The position numbers and the translations under genes are program-made. Under the pieces are notes generated by a model. It did no database searches. It was not told the origin of the DNA and saw nothing but the letters and a program-made list of their open reading frames with translations. This document shows, in pieces, positions 34,015 to 42,747 of a stretch of DNA of 46,614 nt. Every line of letters starts with the position of its first letter. Within the stretch, counting starts at the first letter, position 1. The DNA is from Nitrospinaceae bacterium (lineage in GTDB: Bacteria; Nitrospinota; Nitrospinia; Nitrospinales; VA-1), in the NCBI GenBank assembly GCA_029261455.1, contig JAJDBH010000020.1:1-46614 (forward strand). Direction: 5' to 3'.

Positions 34015-35589
34015 ATGCCCGCTAACACACTAGCTATATTCGCCGCCAAAGCCCCGGTAGAACCTACTGCACCTACCCAAGATAGGATGGGTGATGACGG
34101 ATCAGACTTTAAAGACTTTATGGACACTGCCGTGCATAAAACCGATACAGCTCAAAAAGCGTCCAAAGAAAACTCTGCAGATAACCAGAATAATGCCCAG
34201 GCTGAGAAAACTCAAACTCATAAAACCAAGAAAGATTCACGCGTCGAGGATAATTCAGATTTCCAAGAAGTTTCTGCCCCTAGCGATGACAAGCCTCAAT
34301 CGACACCCGAAACCGTAACTAAAGAATCACTCGTAGAGGATACGGAAGTTTTGGCCGCCCAATTACAAGAACTGGGTGTCAACCAAGCTGAGTTCGAAGC
34401 TTTGATGGACCTGCTCGGTTTGAATGGTGAGGCGGATATGGAAGCCTTGCTAAAGTCGTTGTCCCAGGCTTTAAATTTAACCCAGAAGGGAACGGGTGAA
34501 GATATTACCCCCTCAGATCTTATTGCCAGACTGCAACAGAATAAAGGCGAGGCTGTTAACCTTCTCAAGCAAGCTGGTTTGTCTGAAGCAGAAGCTAAAA
34601 AACTGCTGGATCAATTACAGTCCTTGCAAAATGCCTCCGCGCAAAAAGCACTCAATAAAGAAGCCGACCTTCAGACCAAAGTAGATTCCCAAATACGTCA
34701 ATCTGCTGAAACAGCTTCAAAAAATCCCACCGCTGAAAATAACCAGAATGATAACGATGAAGGCCCCGATTTCTTAGCCCAGCTTAAGAACACCGCAAAA
34801 GAAACTGAAAAAACCGAATCTCTCCCTAAAGGAACAGAAAAAACCGATCGTTCCGCCTCTGTGGACAAGCTTCAGGAAACTTCAAAGCAAAATGAAGCTC
34901 CAAGGATCACCAATCAGGAACCTGTAAACGAAAAAGGTGGTGCAGCTTCTAATCTCAGCGAACTGTTGAGTAATAAAAATGTACAGGCAAATATCCTCCA
35001 AACAGAAAGTTTTAACGATGGCAAAGGTTTTAAAGGATTGGAAACTGTCAAAACAGGCCCCGATCTGCAGGTTCAACCTCCAACTGCCACTGCCAATACC
35101 GCTGTGAAAGCAGTGGAATCGAGTAAACCGATTTTACCCGAGAACCTGTTAGCCAGGGGAGCCACGGAAGCAAAAATAATTAATCAGATTGCCGACAAAA
35201 TGACAGTTCGCTCCAATGGATCACAAAATGAAGTTCATATCAAACTTGACCCGCCTTCTCTGGGAACGGTGAGGATGAATATCATCACTTCCGGCGATAG
35301 TGTAAGAACCGTGATTGTGGCAGAAAACCATGCAGTGAAGCAGGTCATCGAAAACAACTTTAACCAGTTGCGCGATGCCATGGGCGAACAAGGTCTTAAG
35401 GTAGATAGCTTCACCGTCACCGTTGGTGGAGAATCGAACCCTCAGAACCCATCAGGGGAATCTTTTGGCAAAGAAAATAACTCTTCAGAATTTGAACAAA
35501 TGGCTGCCGGTGATACAAACGAAAACATGGGAACCGACACCGTTTCCCTGTTTTTTGGAGACAATCAATCCATCAGCGTCATTGCTTAA
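34015..35589 (+). CDS. fliK: Flagellar hook-length control protein
   Basis: FliK measures hook length during flagellar assembly. The C-terminal domain is clear: VHIKLDPPSLGTVRMNI, VIVAENHAVKQVIENNFNQL and EQGLKVDSFTVTVGG, the Flg_hook block that switches export specificity. The remaining 400 residues are low-complexity, rich in Gln, Lys, Thr and Glu, as in other FliK proteins, and act as the ruler. The open frame extends back to GTG 33946, but that start lies within the sigma-54 promoter. ATG 34015 has a GGA eight bases upstream and gives about 524 residues. flgD follows after 46 bases. Confidence 0.9.
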   Translation: MPANTLAIFAAKAPVEPTAPTQDRMGDDGSDFKDFMDTAVHKTDTAQKASKENSADNQNNAQAEKTQTHKTKKDSRVEDNSDFQEVSAPSDDKPQSTPETVTKESLVEDTEVLAAQLQELGVNQAEFEALMDLLGLNGEADMEALLKSLSQALNLTQKGTGEDITPSDLIARLQQNKGEAVNLLKQAGLSEAEAKKLLDQLQSLQNASAQKALNKEADLQTKVDSQIRQSAETASKNPTAENNQNDNDEGPDFLAQLKNTAKETEKTESLPKGTEKTDRSASVDKLQETSKQNEAPRITNQEPVNEKGGAASNLSELLSNKNVQANILQTESFNDGKGFKGLETVKTGPDLQVQPPTATANTAVKAVESSKPILPENLLARGATEAKIINQIADKMTVRSNGSQNEVHIKLDPPSLGTVRMNIITSGDSVRTVIVAENHAVKQVIENNFNQLRDAMGEQGLKVDSFTVTVGGESNPQNPSGESFGKENNSSEFEQMAAGDTNENMGTDTVSLFFGDNQSISVIA

Positions 35590-35635
35590 TGAATTATAAA
35601 AATATCACTCAACATTACTTTTTCAGGAAAATAAT

Positions 35636-36295
35636 ATGCCGATAATCAATCCGCTTGAAACGACCTCGACAACAGGAGGCATTAGCGCGACTGGAGATAG
35701 TTCTCTGGGAAAAGATGATTTTCTTAAAATCCTGGTCGCGCAATTGCAAGCTCAGGATCCTCTTGCTCCCATGGAAGGGCAGGAGTTTGCCTCTCAACTG
35801 GCACAGTTCAGTAGCCTTGAGCAGTTGACCAATGTGAACACTAACTTGGAGTCCAGCCAGGCCTTCGATCTTGCCTTGAGTAATAACTCGGCTATTGCCC
35901 TGATTGGCAAAACCGTAGACGCCCCTGGTAATGCGATCGACTTGAAAGCTGGCGAGGTAGAAAGCCTGAGCTTCTCGGTTGACAGTGATGCCAGTGATGT
36001 GAACATCGACATTTATGACAGCACCGGAGTCAAAGTTTCCAGTACCAACCTTGGCGCCCAAAGCCAGGGACTCCATGAGTTCGTGTGGAATGGCACAAAT
36101 TCTTCCGGCGCATTGCTTCCTGCCGGTAACTATAGTTTCAATATCACCGCTTCAGACGCAGTAGGTAATTTCGTAAAAGCGGAAACATTCGCCGCCGGCC
36201 TGGTGACTGATGTCATCTTTGAAGAGGGTCAGGCTTTTGCGATTGTTAATGGCCAAAAACTCAATACAAATGAAATTTCAAAAGTAAGCCTTTAA
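35636..36295 (+). CDS. flgD: Flagellar hook assembly (scaffolding) protein
   Basis: The 219-residue protein has the FlgD N-terminal signature: GKDDFLKILVAQLQAQDPLA, then FASQLAQFSSLEQLTNVN. This forms the hook cap with FlgE subunits. The C-terminal part (VNIDIYDSTGVKV, GLHEFVWNGTNSSGALLPAG) matches the FLN/Ig-like half. AGGAAA lies upstream of the ATG. It sits between fliK and flgE, the usual order for the hook cluster. Confidence 0.95.
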   Translation: MPIINPLETTSTTGGISATGDSSLGKDDFLKILVAQLQAQDPLAPMEGQEFASQLAQFSSLEQLTNVNTNLESSQAFDLALSNNSAIALIGKTVDAPGNAIDLKAGEVESLSFSVDSDASDVNIDIYDSTGVKVSSTNLGAQSQGLHEFVWNGTNSSGALLPAGNYSFNITASDAVGNFVKAETFAAGLVTDVIFEEGQAFAIVNGQKLNTNEISKVSL

Positions 36296-36323
36296 TTTAG
36301 AAAATGGAAAGAGGAGATAAATT

Positions 36324-37568
36324 ATGTCTTTAATCAGTTCATTATTCACCGGTGTTACTGGGTTATCGGGAAACTCCGAAGCCATGGGAGTCATTGGTGA
36401 TAATATTTCCAATGTCAATACGGTGGGTTTTAAAAGCAGTAAAGCCGTATTCAGTGACATTTTCAGTACCATTCTCACTAACGGATCCACGACCAGTCAG
36501 TTGGGCCGTGGTTCGCAATTACAGGGAACCATTCAAGAGTTTAGTCAGGGTTCGTTTGAGGCTTCTTCAAACGCATTGGATCTGGCGATTGATGGCTCCG
36601 GTTTTTTTGTAGTCAGCCCAGCCTCCAATTCTGGAAATTTTTACACTCGCGCTGGGCAGTTTAGGTTAAATGATGATGGATTGGTTCAGGCCATCACCGG
36701 AGAAATTCTACAGGGTCAACAGATCACCAATGGTACTGTCTCCACCTCCGTTACAGATATTGATCTTGCCGGAGTACAATCTTCACCGCAGGCCTCCACT
36801 GAGTTTACCCTTGGAGCAAATCTCAATGGTGCTGCAACAGCCGCCACAACCTTCACATCCCCCGTCACAACATTCAACTCGGTGGGCTCAACGGTTATTC
36901 TTGATATTCAGTTTACCAAAGCTGCCACAGGTAATACCTGGACTTACAACATCAGTCCCCAAGGCTCCACAATCGGGACAGGTGCATCCGGTTCGGTCAC
37001 CTTTGATAACAGTGGACAATTGTCAGCAGTTAATGGTGGAACACCCGGTGACGTAACTCTCACTATAGATCATTCAGGCGCCAATCCTCCGGCAGCAACC
37101 CAGACCCTTGTCTGGAATCTGGTTAATGCCACAGGAACCACTAACGGCAAGTTGACAGGGTTCTCAGCAGAATCCAATAACAATTCACTAGTTCAGGATG
37201 GGTTCACAACAGGTACGCTTGTTGGCCTATCCACCGATAGCGATGGTATCATTTCAGGCCTATTCAATAACGGGCAAACCGACAACCTGTTCCAGGTTAC
37301 TATGGCAGACTTTCTTGCACCTTCGGGACTAACTCGGCAAGGCCAGAATCTGTTTGCGGAATCTGAATCGTCCGGCCAACCCGTTTTGGGTACAGCTCAG
37401 ACAGGTGGCTTTGGAGCAATTGTTGGCCAGTCACTTGAGCTTTCCAACGTTGACCTTGCAGAACAGTTCGTCACCATGATTCAAACTCAGCAGGCCTTTC
37501 AAGCCAGCGCCAGAATCATCACCACGACCGATGACTTACTTACGGAAGCCGTAAACCTTGTTCGGTAG
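36324..37568 (+). CDS. flgE: Flagellar hook protein
   Basis: The 414-residue protein has the rod/hook N-terminal motif GLSGNSEAMGVIGDNISNVN followed by TVGFKSSKAVFSDIF, and a C-terminal helix SNVDLAEQFVTMIQTQQAFQ with the tail SARIITTTDDLLTEAVNLVR. The Ser/Thr/Gly-rich centre is normal for hook proteins. It polymerises into the flexible hook outside the outer membrane, capped by FlgD and length-controlled by FliK. AGGAG precedes the ATG by eight bases. A strong terminator follows the stop, ending the fliK-flgD-flgE unit. Confidence 0.96.
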   Translation: MSLISSLFTGVTGLSGNSEAMGVIGDNISNVNTVGFKSSKAVFSDIFSTILTNGSTTSQLGRGSQLQGTIQEFSQGSFEASSNALDLAIDGSGFFVVSPASNSGNFYTRAGQFRLNDDGLVQAITGEILQGQQITNGTVSTSVTDIDLAGVQSSPQASTEFTLGANLNGAATAATTFTSPVTTFNSVGSTVILDIQFTKAATGNTWTYNISPQGSTIGTGASGSVTFDNSGQLSAVNGGTPGDVTLTIDHSGANPPAATQTLVWNLVNATGTTNGKLTGFSAESNNNSLVQDGFTTGTLVGLSTDSDGIISGLFNNGQTDNLFQVTMADFLAPSGLTRQGQNLFAESESSGQPVLGTAQTGGFGAIVGQSLELSNVDLAEQFVTMIQTQQAFQASARIITTTDDLLTEAVNLVR

Positions 37569-37587
37569 TATTCCAACAAGTTTATTA

Positions 37588-37620
37588 AGACCCGGGCTTT
37601 TTGCCCGGGTCTTTTTTTTT
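37588..37620 (+). terminator. Strong rho-independent terminator after flgE
   Basis: AGACCCGGGC (37588-37597) pairs perfectly with GCCCGGGTCT (37603-37612) around a TTTTT loop, and a run of Ts follows to 37620. It marks the end of the hook transcription unit. Confidence 0.95.
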
Positions 37621-37673
37621 GCACAAATTACTTGCCAGTAGAACCATGAGCCAGACTTTGCTACATTAGAGTT

Positions 37674-38594
37674 ATGAATCGTGATGAACAAATCCGCGAA
37701 GTAAAATCCGCTACCCTGCTCCGTTTCAATCAAGTTTGGCAACAGAATTTCCACGCCAACCGAAATGCCATTGAAAGAAACCCCGGTGTTATTGCTTTAA
37801 AAAACAAATTCCGCGATCTACCCTGTATCGTAGTGGGAGCTGGGCCATCGTTAGATAAAAACATCCGATTTCTTCACCGCGCTCAAAGTAAAGCCGTTAT
37901 TATTTCCTGTGATGCGGCACTAAAACCATTGATGGGACACGGCATCGTGCCAGACTTTGTGGTCTGCCTGGACCCTCAGGAGGAAATTTCTCGGTTTCTC
38001 ACAAATGTTCCGCATAAAGGAATAACCCTTGTGGTTCCTTCCATTGTGCATCCTCATGTAGTTGAACTCTGGGAAAACGATGTTCTTTTTTTCAACAAGT
38101 TTGCCCCGGATATACCTACGTTAGTAGAAATTCAAAAAATAGTTCCCCATATTGGTGTATTAACCCCCGGTGGAACCGTGTTATCCGTAACCTATGATCT
38201 GGCCTTTCAAGCTGGAGGTACTCCCATCATATTTGTCGGTCAGGATCTTTCTTATCCTAAAAAGAAATCCCATAGCCATGAAAGCGATGCTGCAGGTCAA
38301 GGTTTGAAGATGATGATGGAAAAACAGAAAGATCATTTAGTCCTGGAAACGGACATCAACGGCCAAAGTTTGCGAACTTTAAAATCCATGTCCGTATCCA
38401 AGCAATGGTTTAACTGGGCATTCACAACCTGGAAAAGGGAAAATCCATTAAGTGTTTTCAATTGCAGTGAGGCGGGAATATTGACCGACCACTGTGCCCT
38501 TGAGCCCTTGACAGAAGCCATCTACAAACATTGCACTCGCAAATTGAATGTTCCCTGGATATTGAAGAAAGCCTTAAAAAGAAAGTCCCGCTAA
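37674..38594 (+). CDS. Maf-type motility accessory protein (DUF115/MptE-like)
   Basis: The 306-residue protein matches the DUF115 family, which includes flagellar Maf glycosyltransferases: PCIVVGAGPSLDKNI, VIISCDAALKPLMGHGIVPD, TPGGTVLSVTYDLAFQAGGT and PIIFVGQDLSYP. The GAGPSLD and DAALKPL motifs form the putative sugar-nucleotide or phosphate site. It is shorter than full-length Maf proteins, which have extra domains on both sides. Its place just after flgE suggests flagellar glycosylation, for example adding a sialic-acid-like sugar to flagellin, but no flagellin or sugar-biosynthesis gene is in the window. The terminator at 37588 separates it from flgE, so it needs its own promoter, which I could not identify. 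Confidence 0.85.
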   Translation: MNRDEQIREVKSATLLRFNQVWQQNFHANRNAIERNPGVIALKNKFRDLPCIVVGAGPSLDKNIRFLHRAQSKAVIISCDAALKPLMGHGIVPDFVVCLDPQEEISRFLTNVPHKGITLVVPSIVHPHVVELWENDVLFFNKFAPDIPTLVEIQKIVPHIGVLTPGGTVLSVTYDLAFQAGGTPIIFVGQDLSYPKKKSHSHESDAAGQGLKMMMEKQKDHLVLETDINGQSLRTLKSMSVSKQWFNWAFTTWKRENPLSVFNCSEAGILTDHCALEPLTEAIYKHCTRKLNVPWILKKALKRKSR

Positions 38595-38623
38595 AGCAGG
38601 AGGTAGGTAGCAATAGTCTCAAC

Positions 38624-38697
38624 TTAAGCCGAGACAACACCCTGGTCACGAGAGAAAGTAATAGCTAAAGGAAGGGGACATCACAGCCCCACACCTA
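38624..38697 (-). repeat. Copy C of the three-copy 3'-end repeat, after the FGE-domain gene
   Basis: On the minus strand it begins TAGGTGTGGGGCT at the stop codon of the FGE-domain gene, carries TAGCTATTACT (38667-38657) and ends GTTGTCTCGGCTTAA (38638-38624). The last two blocks are identical to copy B, and the first resembles copy A. The spacing in the middle is longer than in copies A and B. GTCTC near the end can pair with GAGAC just beyond it (38612-38616). Confidence 0.5.
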
Positions 38698-39531
38698 GTG
38701 GCGGGCGCAGCGGAATCCTTGCCAGATATTGAATTGGTCGGGGCGTTCGTTAAAGCGGTAGGTCGTTCGCATGTAGTAGGCCTTGTAATACCAGTTGCCT
38801 CCCCTTAAGACTTTGCTAATTCCAGTTTCGGGACCTTTAGGGTTTTTAGGTTCATGGTCTTCATAGGCTCCGCCATCAAACCAGTCAGCGACCCATTCCC
38901 AAACATTGCCCGCCATGTGATGGATGGCATAGGGGGAGACACCCTGACTCATACTATCTACCGGTTCCAACACTTTAAAACCTATTTTAGAAAATTTTCT
39001 CCGGAAAGTGACGCGGCTGTTGTCCGGAAATTCGTCTCCCCAAGGAAAAATTCTCTGATCCGTTCCGCGTGCGGCCTTCTCCCATTCTGCCTCAGTAGGT
39101 AGGCGTTTACCTTTCCACTGGCAATAAGCATCAGCTCCATACCAGGAGACCCGGTTAACAGGAAGGTTTTCTAAACCGATTCGGGGTCGATATCTCCCTT
39201 CCACATACTCAACCGTAACACTTGGAGTGATTTCTATAAAACGTGCGGCAGAGTCTTGATGCGAATTGAGAAAACTTGCAAAGTCCGTACTCGTCACCTC
39301 ATATTTGTCCATCCAATAAGCGCTGAGTGTGACCTCATGCACCGGGTCTTCATCCATGTCTCCCCATTCATTATCATTCTCTATTGCAAAACCCATGGTG
39401 AAGGGTCCTTCGGCAATGAAAACCATATTTTCAGGAATATTTTTTTGAAGACTGGTGGCACAACCTGATAAAAAAAGAACCATCATCAAGCCAAGCAGGG
39501 TATTAAAAACTTTTAAGAAACCGTTTTCCAT
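38695..39531 (-). CDS. SUMF1/FGE-domain lipoprotein
   Basis: The N-terminus is a lipoprotein signal (membrane segment, then LSGC with Cys24 as the lipid anchor). The rest is a formylglycine-generating-enzyme-type domain: FTMGFAIENDNEWGDMDE, PVHEVTLSAYWMDKYEVT, LPVNRVSWYGADAYCQWKGK, RLPTEAEWEKAARG, HMAGNVWEWVADW and KVLRGGNWYYK, ending GFRCARH. Many bacterial members of this family are not sulfatase activators, and I see no evidence that this one is. The domain is common in surface or periplasmic carbohydrate- or ligand-binding proteins. It follows the CDGSH gene without a gap on the minus strand, and its end overlaps repeat copy C. Confidence 0.9.
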   Translation of the reverse strand: MENGFLKVFNTLLGLMMVLFLSGCATSLQKNIPENMVFIAEGPFTMGFAIENDNEWGDMDEDPVHEVTLSAYWMDKYEVTSTDFASFLNSHQDSAARFIEITPSVTVEYVEGRYRPRIGLENLPVNRVSWYGADAYCQWKGKRLPTEAEWEKAARGTDQRIFPWGDEFPDNSRVTFRRKFSKIGFKVLEPVDSMSQGVSPYAIHHMAGNVWEWVADWFDGGAYEDHEPKNPKGPETGISKVLRGGNWYYKAYYMRTTYRFNERPDQFNIWQGFRCARH

Positions 39532-39768
39532 TTATGAGTTAGATCTTTTAATTTTTTCGTGTGACTTATCACAGAAAGGCCTATTTTTTGTTCTGAAACA
39601 ACCACATAGATAATAGGTTTTGCTTTTATCCAATTGCACTATTTCCGGCCCACCACCACCAGTAGTATGATGCGTGGCATCACAGAACGGCCAATGATTG
39701 GACTGCATGCAGGTGCAAACTGCAATTTCCGAAGTATCGGTTATTTTTATGGGTCCCTCTCCTGACAT
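39532..39768 (-). CDS. CDGSH-type iron-sulfur protein
   Basis: The 78-residue protein has two CDGSH-like motifs, CTCMQSNHWPFCDATH and CGCFRTKNRPFCDKSH. Each has the three-Cys-one-His set (C-x-C, then C and H) that holds a 2Fe-2S cluster. The Gly of CDGSH is replaced by Ala and by Lys. Bacterial two-motif members are small soluble redox or cluster-transfer proteins of largely unknown function. The stop abuts the start of the FGE-domain gene (39531), so the two are probably translated from one mRNA. The PilS-like kinase gene lies 29 bases upstream. Confidence 0.9.
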   Translation of the reverse strand: MSGEGPIKITDTSEIAVCTCMQSNHWPFCDATHHTTGGGGPEIVQLDKSKTYYLCGCFRTKNRPFCDKSHEKIKRSNS

Positions 39769-39797
39769 TATTGGTTTCCTTATTGAATTTTTTAATA

Positions 39798-41498
39798 TTA
39801 ATGAGAGGGCAGAGAAACAGGCTTTACACTTTCCTGATCTGGAAGAAAAACTGTGAATAAAGTTCCCTTACCAAGAGTACTTTTAACATCCATAACCCCT
39901 CCGTTTCGGTTGACAATTTTATAAACGGTTGCCAATCCCAATCCTACACCATCTTTCTTGCTGGAATAAAAGGGGTCATAAATATTATTAATCTGGTCTG
40001 AGGCAATACCGCAACCCTCATCTTGAAACTCAATAACCATGCCACTATGATCAGCTTGAAACTCTCCGCTCTGGAAAGAAACAACCTCCCTAAGCGACAA
40101 GGTCAAAGTTCCCTCAGACATCGCCTCCAAAGCATTGATACACAAATTCCACACAACCTGTTTAATTTGTTCCTCATCACCATTTATAGTCAAATGATCT
40201 GTCGTTCTCTTAAAAACTATACTTTTTTTAGAACTCAGATCTTCTTTATTTTTTAACAGGGTGATTACATCTTGAATAAGTTGAGTTAAATCTATAATTA
40301 TATTATCGTTCTTTTTTGGTTGCGTATAGTTGAGAAAATCAGAAAGAATAGTATTCAGACGATCCGTTTCCTTCATAACTATTTCCATGAGTTTTTTATA
40401 GGAGTCTTCAAGCTTAAGACCTCTTGCAAGAACCTGAATAGAACCGCTCAACGAAGTCAACGGATTTCTTATTTCGTGGGCAAGCCCCGCCGAAAACCTA
40501 CCCACTGCTGCTAACTGCTCTGTCCTCAAAACTTTTTCCTGCATCTCTTTGACTTCGGTAAGGTCTTCAAATACAAGAATGTATCCCGGAACATTAAGGT
40601 CAGCAAGATGACTGATTTTAATCCGGATAAAAATTATCCTTCCGTCTTTTCTTTGATATTCCCCTTCAATTTGCTTTGGAAGATCAAGTATTCTAACTCC
40701 AGAAAATAGGTTTTTCAATTCAACTAAAGGTATCAGTCGCCCTATGGGGTTCTCCAGGCTCTCTTCAATAGAATAACCTGTCAAAGCTATCGCCGCCGGA
40801 TTGATCGATGTGATCTTTCCTTCCGGGTTAATGGTGATCAACCCGTTTCCCATGTTCTGTACAATATTCCGGTTAAAAGCTCTTTGCTCTTCCAGATTGA
40901 TGCTTGCTCTCACCAGTTCTTCTTTAACCATTCGCAGTCGATGCGAGAGAAAACTGCTGAGGTACGCCACCGTATAATAGGAGACAATATTTAAAAAAAT
41001 CACATAAAAAACATAACCGCTTGCAAAAGATACTTTCGATTCTGGAAATAAATAAACCGGAGTGATGATCTCAAAATACTCCAGATCCACCAGCACACCA
41101 TAAATGATAATGGCACCTGATGCAGCTAGATAGGCCGCGGCCCTGGGTAGGGTTACGCTAGATGCAATAATTACAAATAAGAAAAGGAAGGAAATGGGGC
41201 TATCAATACCCCCTGTGGTGAAGAGAATACCTCCTACCAGAAGCAAATCTCCCGCGACTTGAAGCGAAGCATTTTCCGTCAGGGTCAAAAATCTAAAAAG
41301 AACCGCGTAAACGAGGGACATGAAAAAGCCTATCCCGATGACCATGCAGAGAGGCTTAATAGGCGCGGTGATTCCCAAACGCTCTTGAAAGACAAGCAGG
41401 AGAACCACAAATCCAGTCAAAAATAAAACCCTTAAGAGCATTATTCTTCTGACTCGTTGCTCTAACTCCTGATCCTGATTATGAGTTCCACGTGTCAT
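39798..41498 (-). CDS. PilS-like sensor histidine kinase
   Basis: The 566-residue protein has an N-terminal membrane region of about six segments (residues about 15-175), including the PilS-type stretch GGIDSPISFLFLFVIIASS. A coiled coil, a PAS domain (NIVQNMGNGLITINPEGKIT), HisKA (phospho-acceptor in GLAHEIRNPLTSLSG) and HATPase_c (DEGCGIASDQ, GVGLGLATVYKIV) follow. PilS phosphorylates PilR to switch on sigma-54-dependent pilin genes. No regulator gene follows here, so it may act on the PilR-like protein at 28916-30328. The start is ATG 41498; the frame reads on to 41630, but that part overlaps pilC and is not PilS-like. Confidence 0.88.
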   Translation of the reverse strand: MTRGTHNQDQELEQRVRRIMLLRVLFLTGFVVLLLVFQERLGITAPIKPLCMVIGIGFFMSLVYAVLFRFLTLTENASLQVAGDLLLVGGILFTTGGIDSPISFLFLFVIIASSVTLPRAAAYLAASGAIIIYGVLVDLEYFEIITPVYLFPESKVSFASGYVFYVIFLNIVSYYTVAYLSSFLSHRLRMVKEELVRASINLEEQRAFNRNIVQNMGNGLITINPEGKITSINPAAIALTGYSIEESLENPIGRLIPLVELKNLFSGVRILDLPKQIEGEYQRKDGRIIFIRIKISHLADLNVPGYILVFEDLTEVKEMQEKVLRTEQLAAVGRFSAGLAHEIRNPLTSLSGSIQVLARGLKLEDSYKKLMEIVMKETDRLNTILSDFLNYTQPKKNDNIIIDLTQLIQDVITLLKNKEDLSSKKSIVFKRTTDHLTINGDEEQIKQVVWNLCINALEAMSEGTLTLSLREVVSFQSGEFQADHSGMVIEFQDEGCGIASDQINNIYDPFYSSKKDGVGLGLATVYKIVNRNGGVMDVKSTLGKGTLFTVFLPDQESVKPVSLPSH

Positions 41499-41535
41499 AG
41501 CACGGTCGAGTCCGCAAAAAAAATTTGCCTCTCGC

Positions 41536-42735
41536 CTAAATAGCTTCTCCCATTTTAAATATAGGCAAGTACATGGCAACAACAATGAATCCAACAATAA
41601 TTCCCAGGAAGACCATGAGCATAGGTTCAAGCAAGGCCGTCAAACCCTCAACAGCGGCATCTACTTCCTCATCATAAAAATCTGCGATTTTAGCCAGCAT
41701 TTTATCGAGAGAGCCCGAGGCCTCTCCAACATCAATCATTTGAATAACCATAGGAGGAAAAACATCTTCCCGTGAAAGAGGGGCCGCGATAGTTTCACCT
41801 TCCTTGATGGCCTCAATAGTTTTGAACACGGCTATTTCCACTATTTTATTTCCCGAAGTGCGCGCACAAATATCCAAACCTTCGATCAAAGGTACTCCGC
41901 TTGAAATAAGGGTTCCCAGAGTCCGCGTGAACTTTGCTACCGAAACCTTACGAATTAACATTCCAAATACTGGGAGTTTTAAAGCAATTCTGTCTATTTC
42001 AATATTTCCCCGCTCGGTGGCATAAACTTTTTTGAAAACAAAGAAAAATGTGACTGCTCCGCCTATCATAACCCACCATTGGTTTTGGAAAAAACTACTG
42101 ACGTTCATGACGATTCGAGTTGGTCCCGGTAGTTCCGCACCTCCCCCCTCAAACATGGCGGCAAACGCCGGGATAACAAAGATCATTAAAAACGCCACAA
42201 CAACAAAAGCCACGCTGATAATGGCTCCAGGATAAACCATTGCGGCTTTTACTTTTTTCTTCAGTGCTTCTGCTTTTTCAATATACGCAGCCAGGCGCCT
42301 TAGAATGATGTCCAGGATGCCGCCCACCTCTCCGGCTTCGACCAGGTTGCAATAAAGAGAGTCCCAAATCTTTGGAAATTTTTTCAGAGACTCCGACAAA
42401 TTATTCCCAACCTCAATATTCCCCTTTACCCTTAAAATAGTTTCCCCAAAGGTTGGGTTATCAGACTGTTTTCCAAGAATATCTAAGCATTGAACCAGTG
42501 GTAGCCCAGCATCGACCATGGTGGAAAACTGCCGGGTAAAAATGACCACATCGCGGGTGGTAATTTTATGGACCTTGGGACCAAATAAAGCACTTCCCCC
42601 ACCTTTTTTCTTGACGGTAGTTACACGAATGTTCTGTTGTTTCAGTTTTGAGATCGCAGATTTTTCATCTTCCGCTTCCACTTCCCCAAACTTCATTTTT
42701 CCCCGAACCCGTGATTTGTAGGTAAAAGTAGGCAT
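41536..42735 (-). CDS. pilC: PilC/GspF-family inner-membrane platform protein (paralogue 2)
   Basis: The 399-residue protein has two T2SSF domains with the repeated signature FTRQFSTMVDAGLPLVQCLD / NLVEAGEVGGILDIILRRLA and FTRTLGTLISSGVPLIEGLD / QMIDVGEASGSLDKMLAKIA. The opening (MPTFTYKSRVRGKMKFGEVE) and the C-terminal MLMVFLGIIVGFIVVAMYLP membrane segment are typical of type IV pilus PilC. Both PilT-family ATPases lie upstream on the same strand. It lies 12 bases after the cNMP-binding gene. It is clearly diverged from the PilC paralogue at 27599-28825. Confidence 0.95.
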   Translation of the reverse strand: MPTFTYKSRVRGKMKFGEVEAEDEKSAISKLKQQNIRVTTVKKKGGGSALFGPKVHKITTRDVVIFTRQFSTMVDAGLPLVQCLDILGKQSDNPTFGETILRVKGNIEVGNNLSESLKKFPKIWDSLYCNLVEAGEVGGILDIILRRLAAYIEKAEALKKKVKAAMVYPGAIISVAFVVVAFLMIFVIPAFAAMFEGGGAELPGPTRIVMNVSSFFQNQWWVMIGGAVTFFFVFKKVYATERGNIEIDRIALKLPVFGMLIRKVSVAKFTRTLGTLISSGVPLIEGLDICARTSGNKIVEIAVFKTIEAIKEGETIAAPLSREDVFPPMVIQMIDVGEASGSLDKMLAKIADFYDEEVDAAVEGLTALLEPMLMVFLGIIVGFIVVAMYLPIFKMGEAI

Positions 42736-42747
42736 AAATTATTTGGG

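Noticed and set aside
41499-41630. Upstream extension of the PilS-like kinase frame
   Set aside because: It overlaps the end of pilC and is rich in Cys, Leu and Trp; ATG 41498 gives a normal PilS N-terminus.
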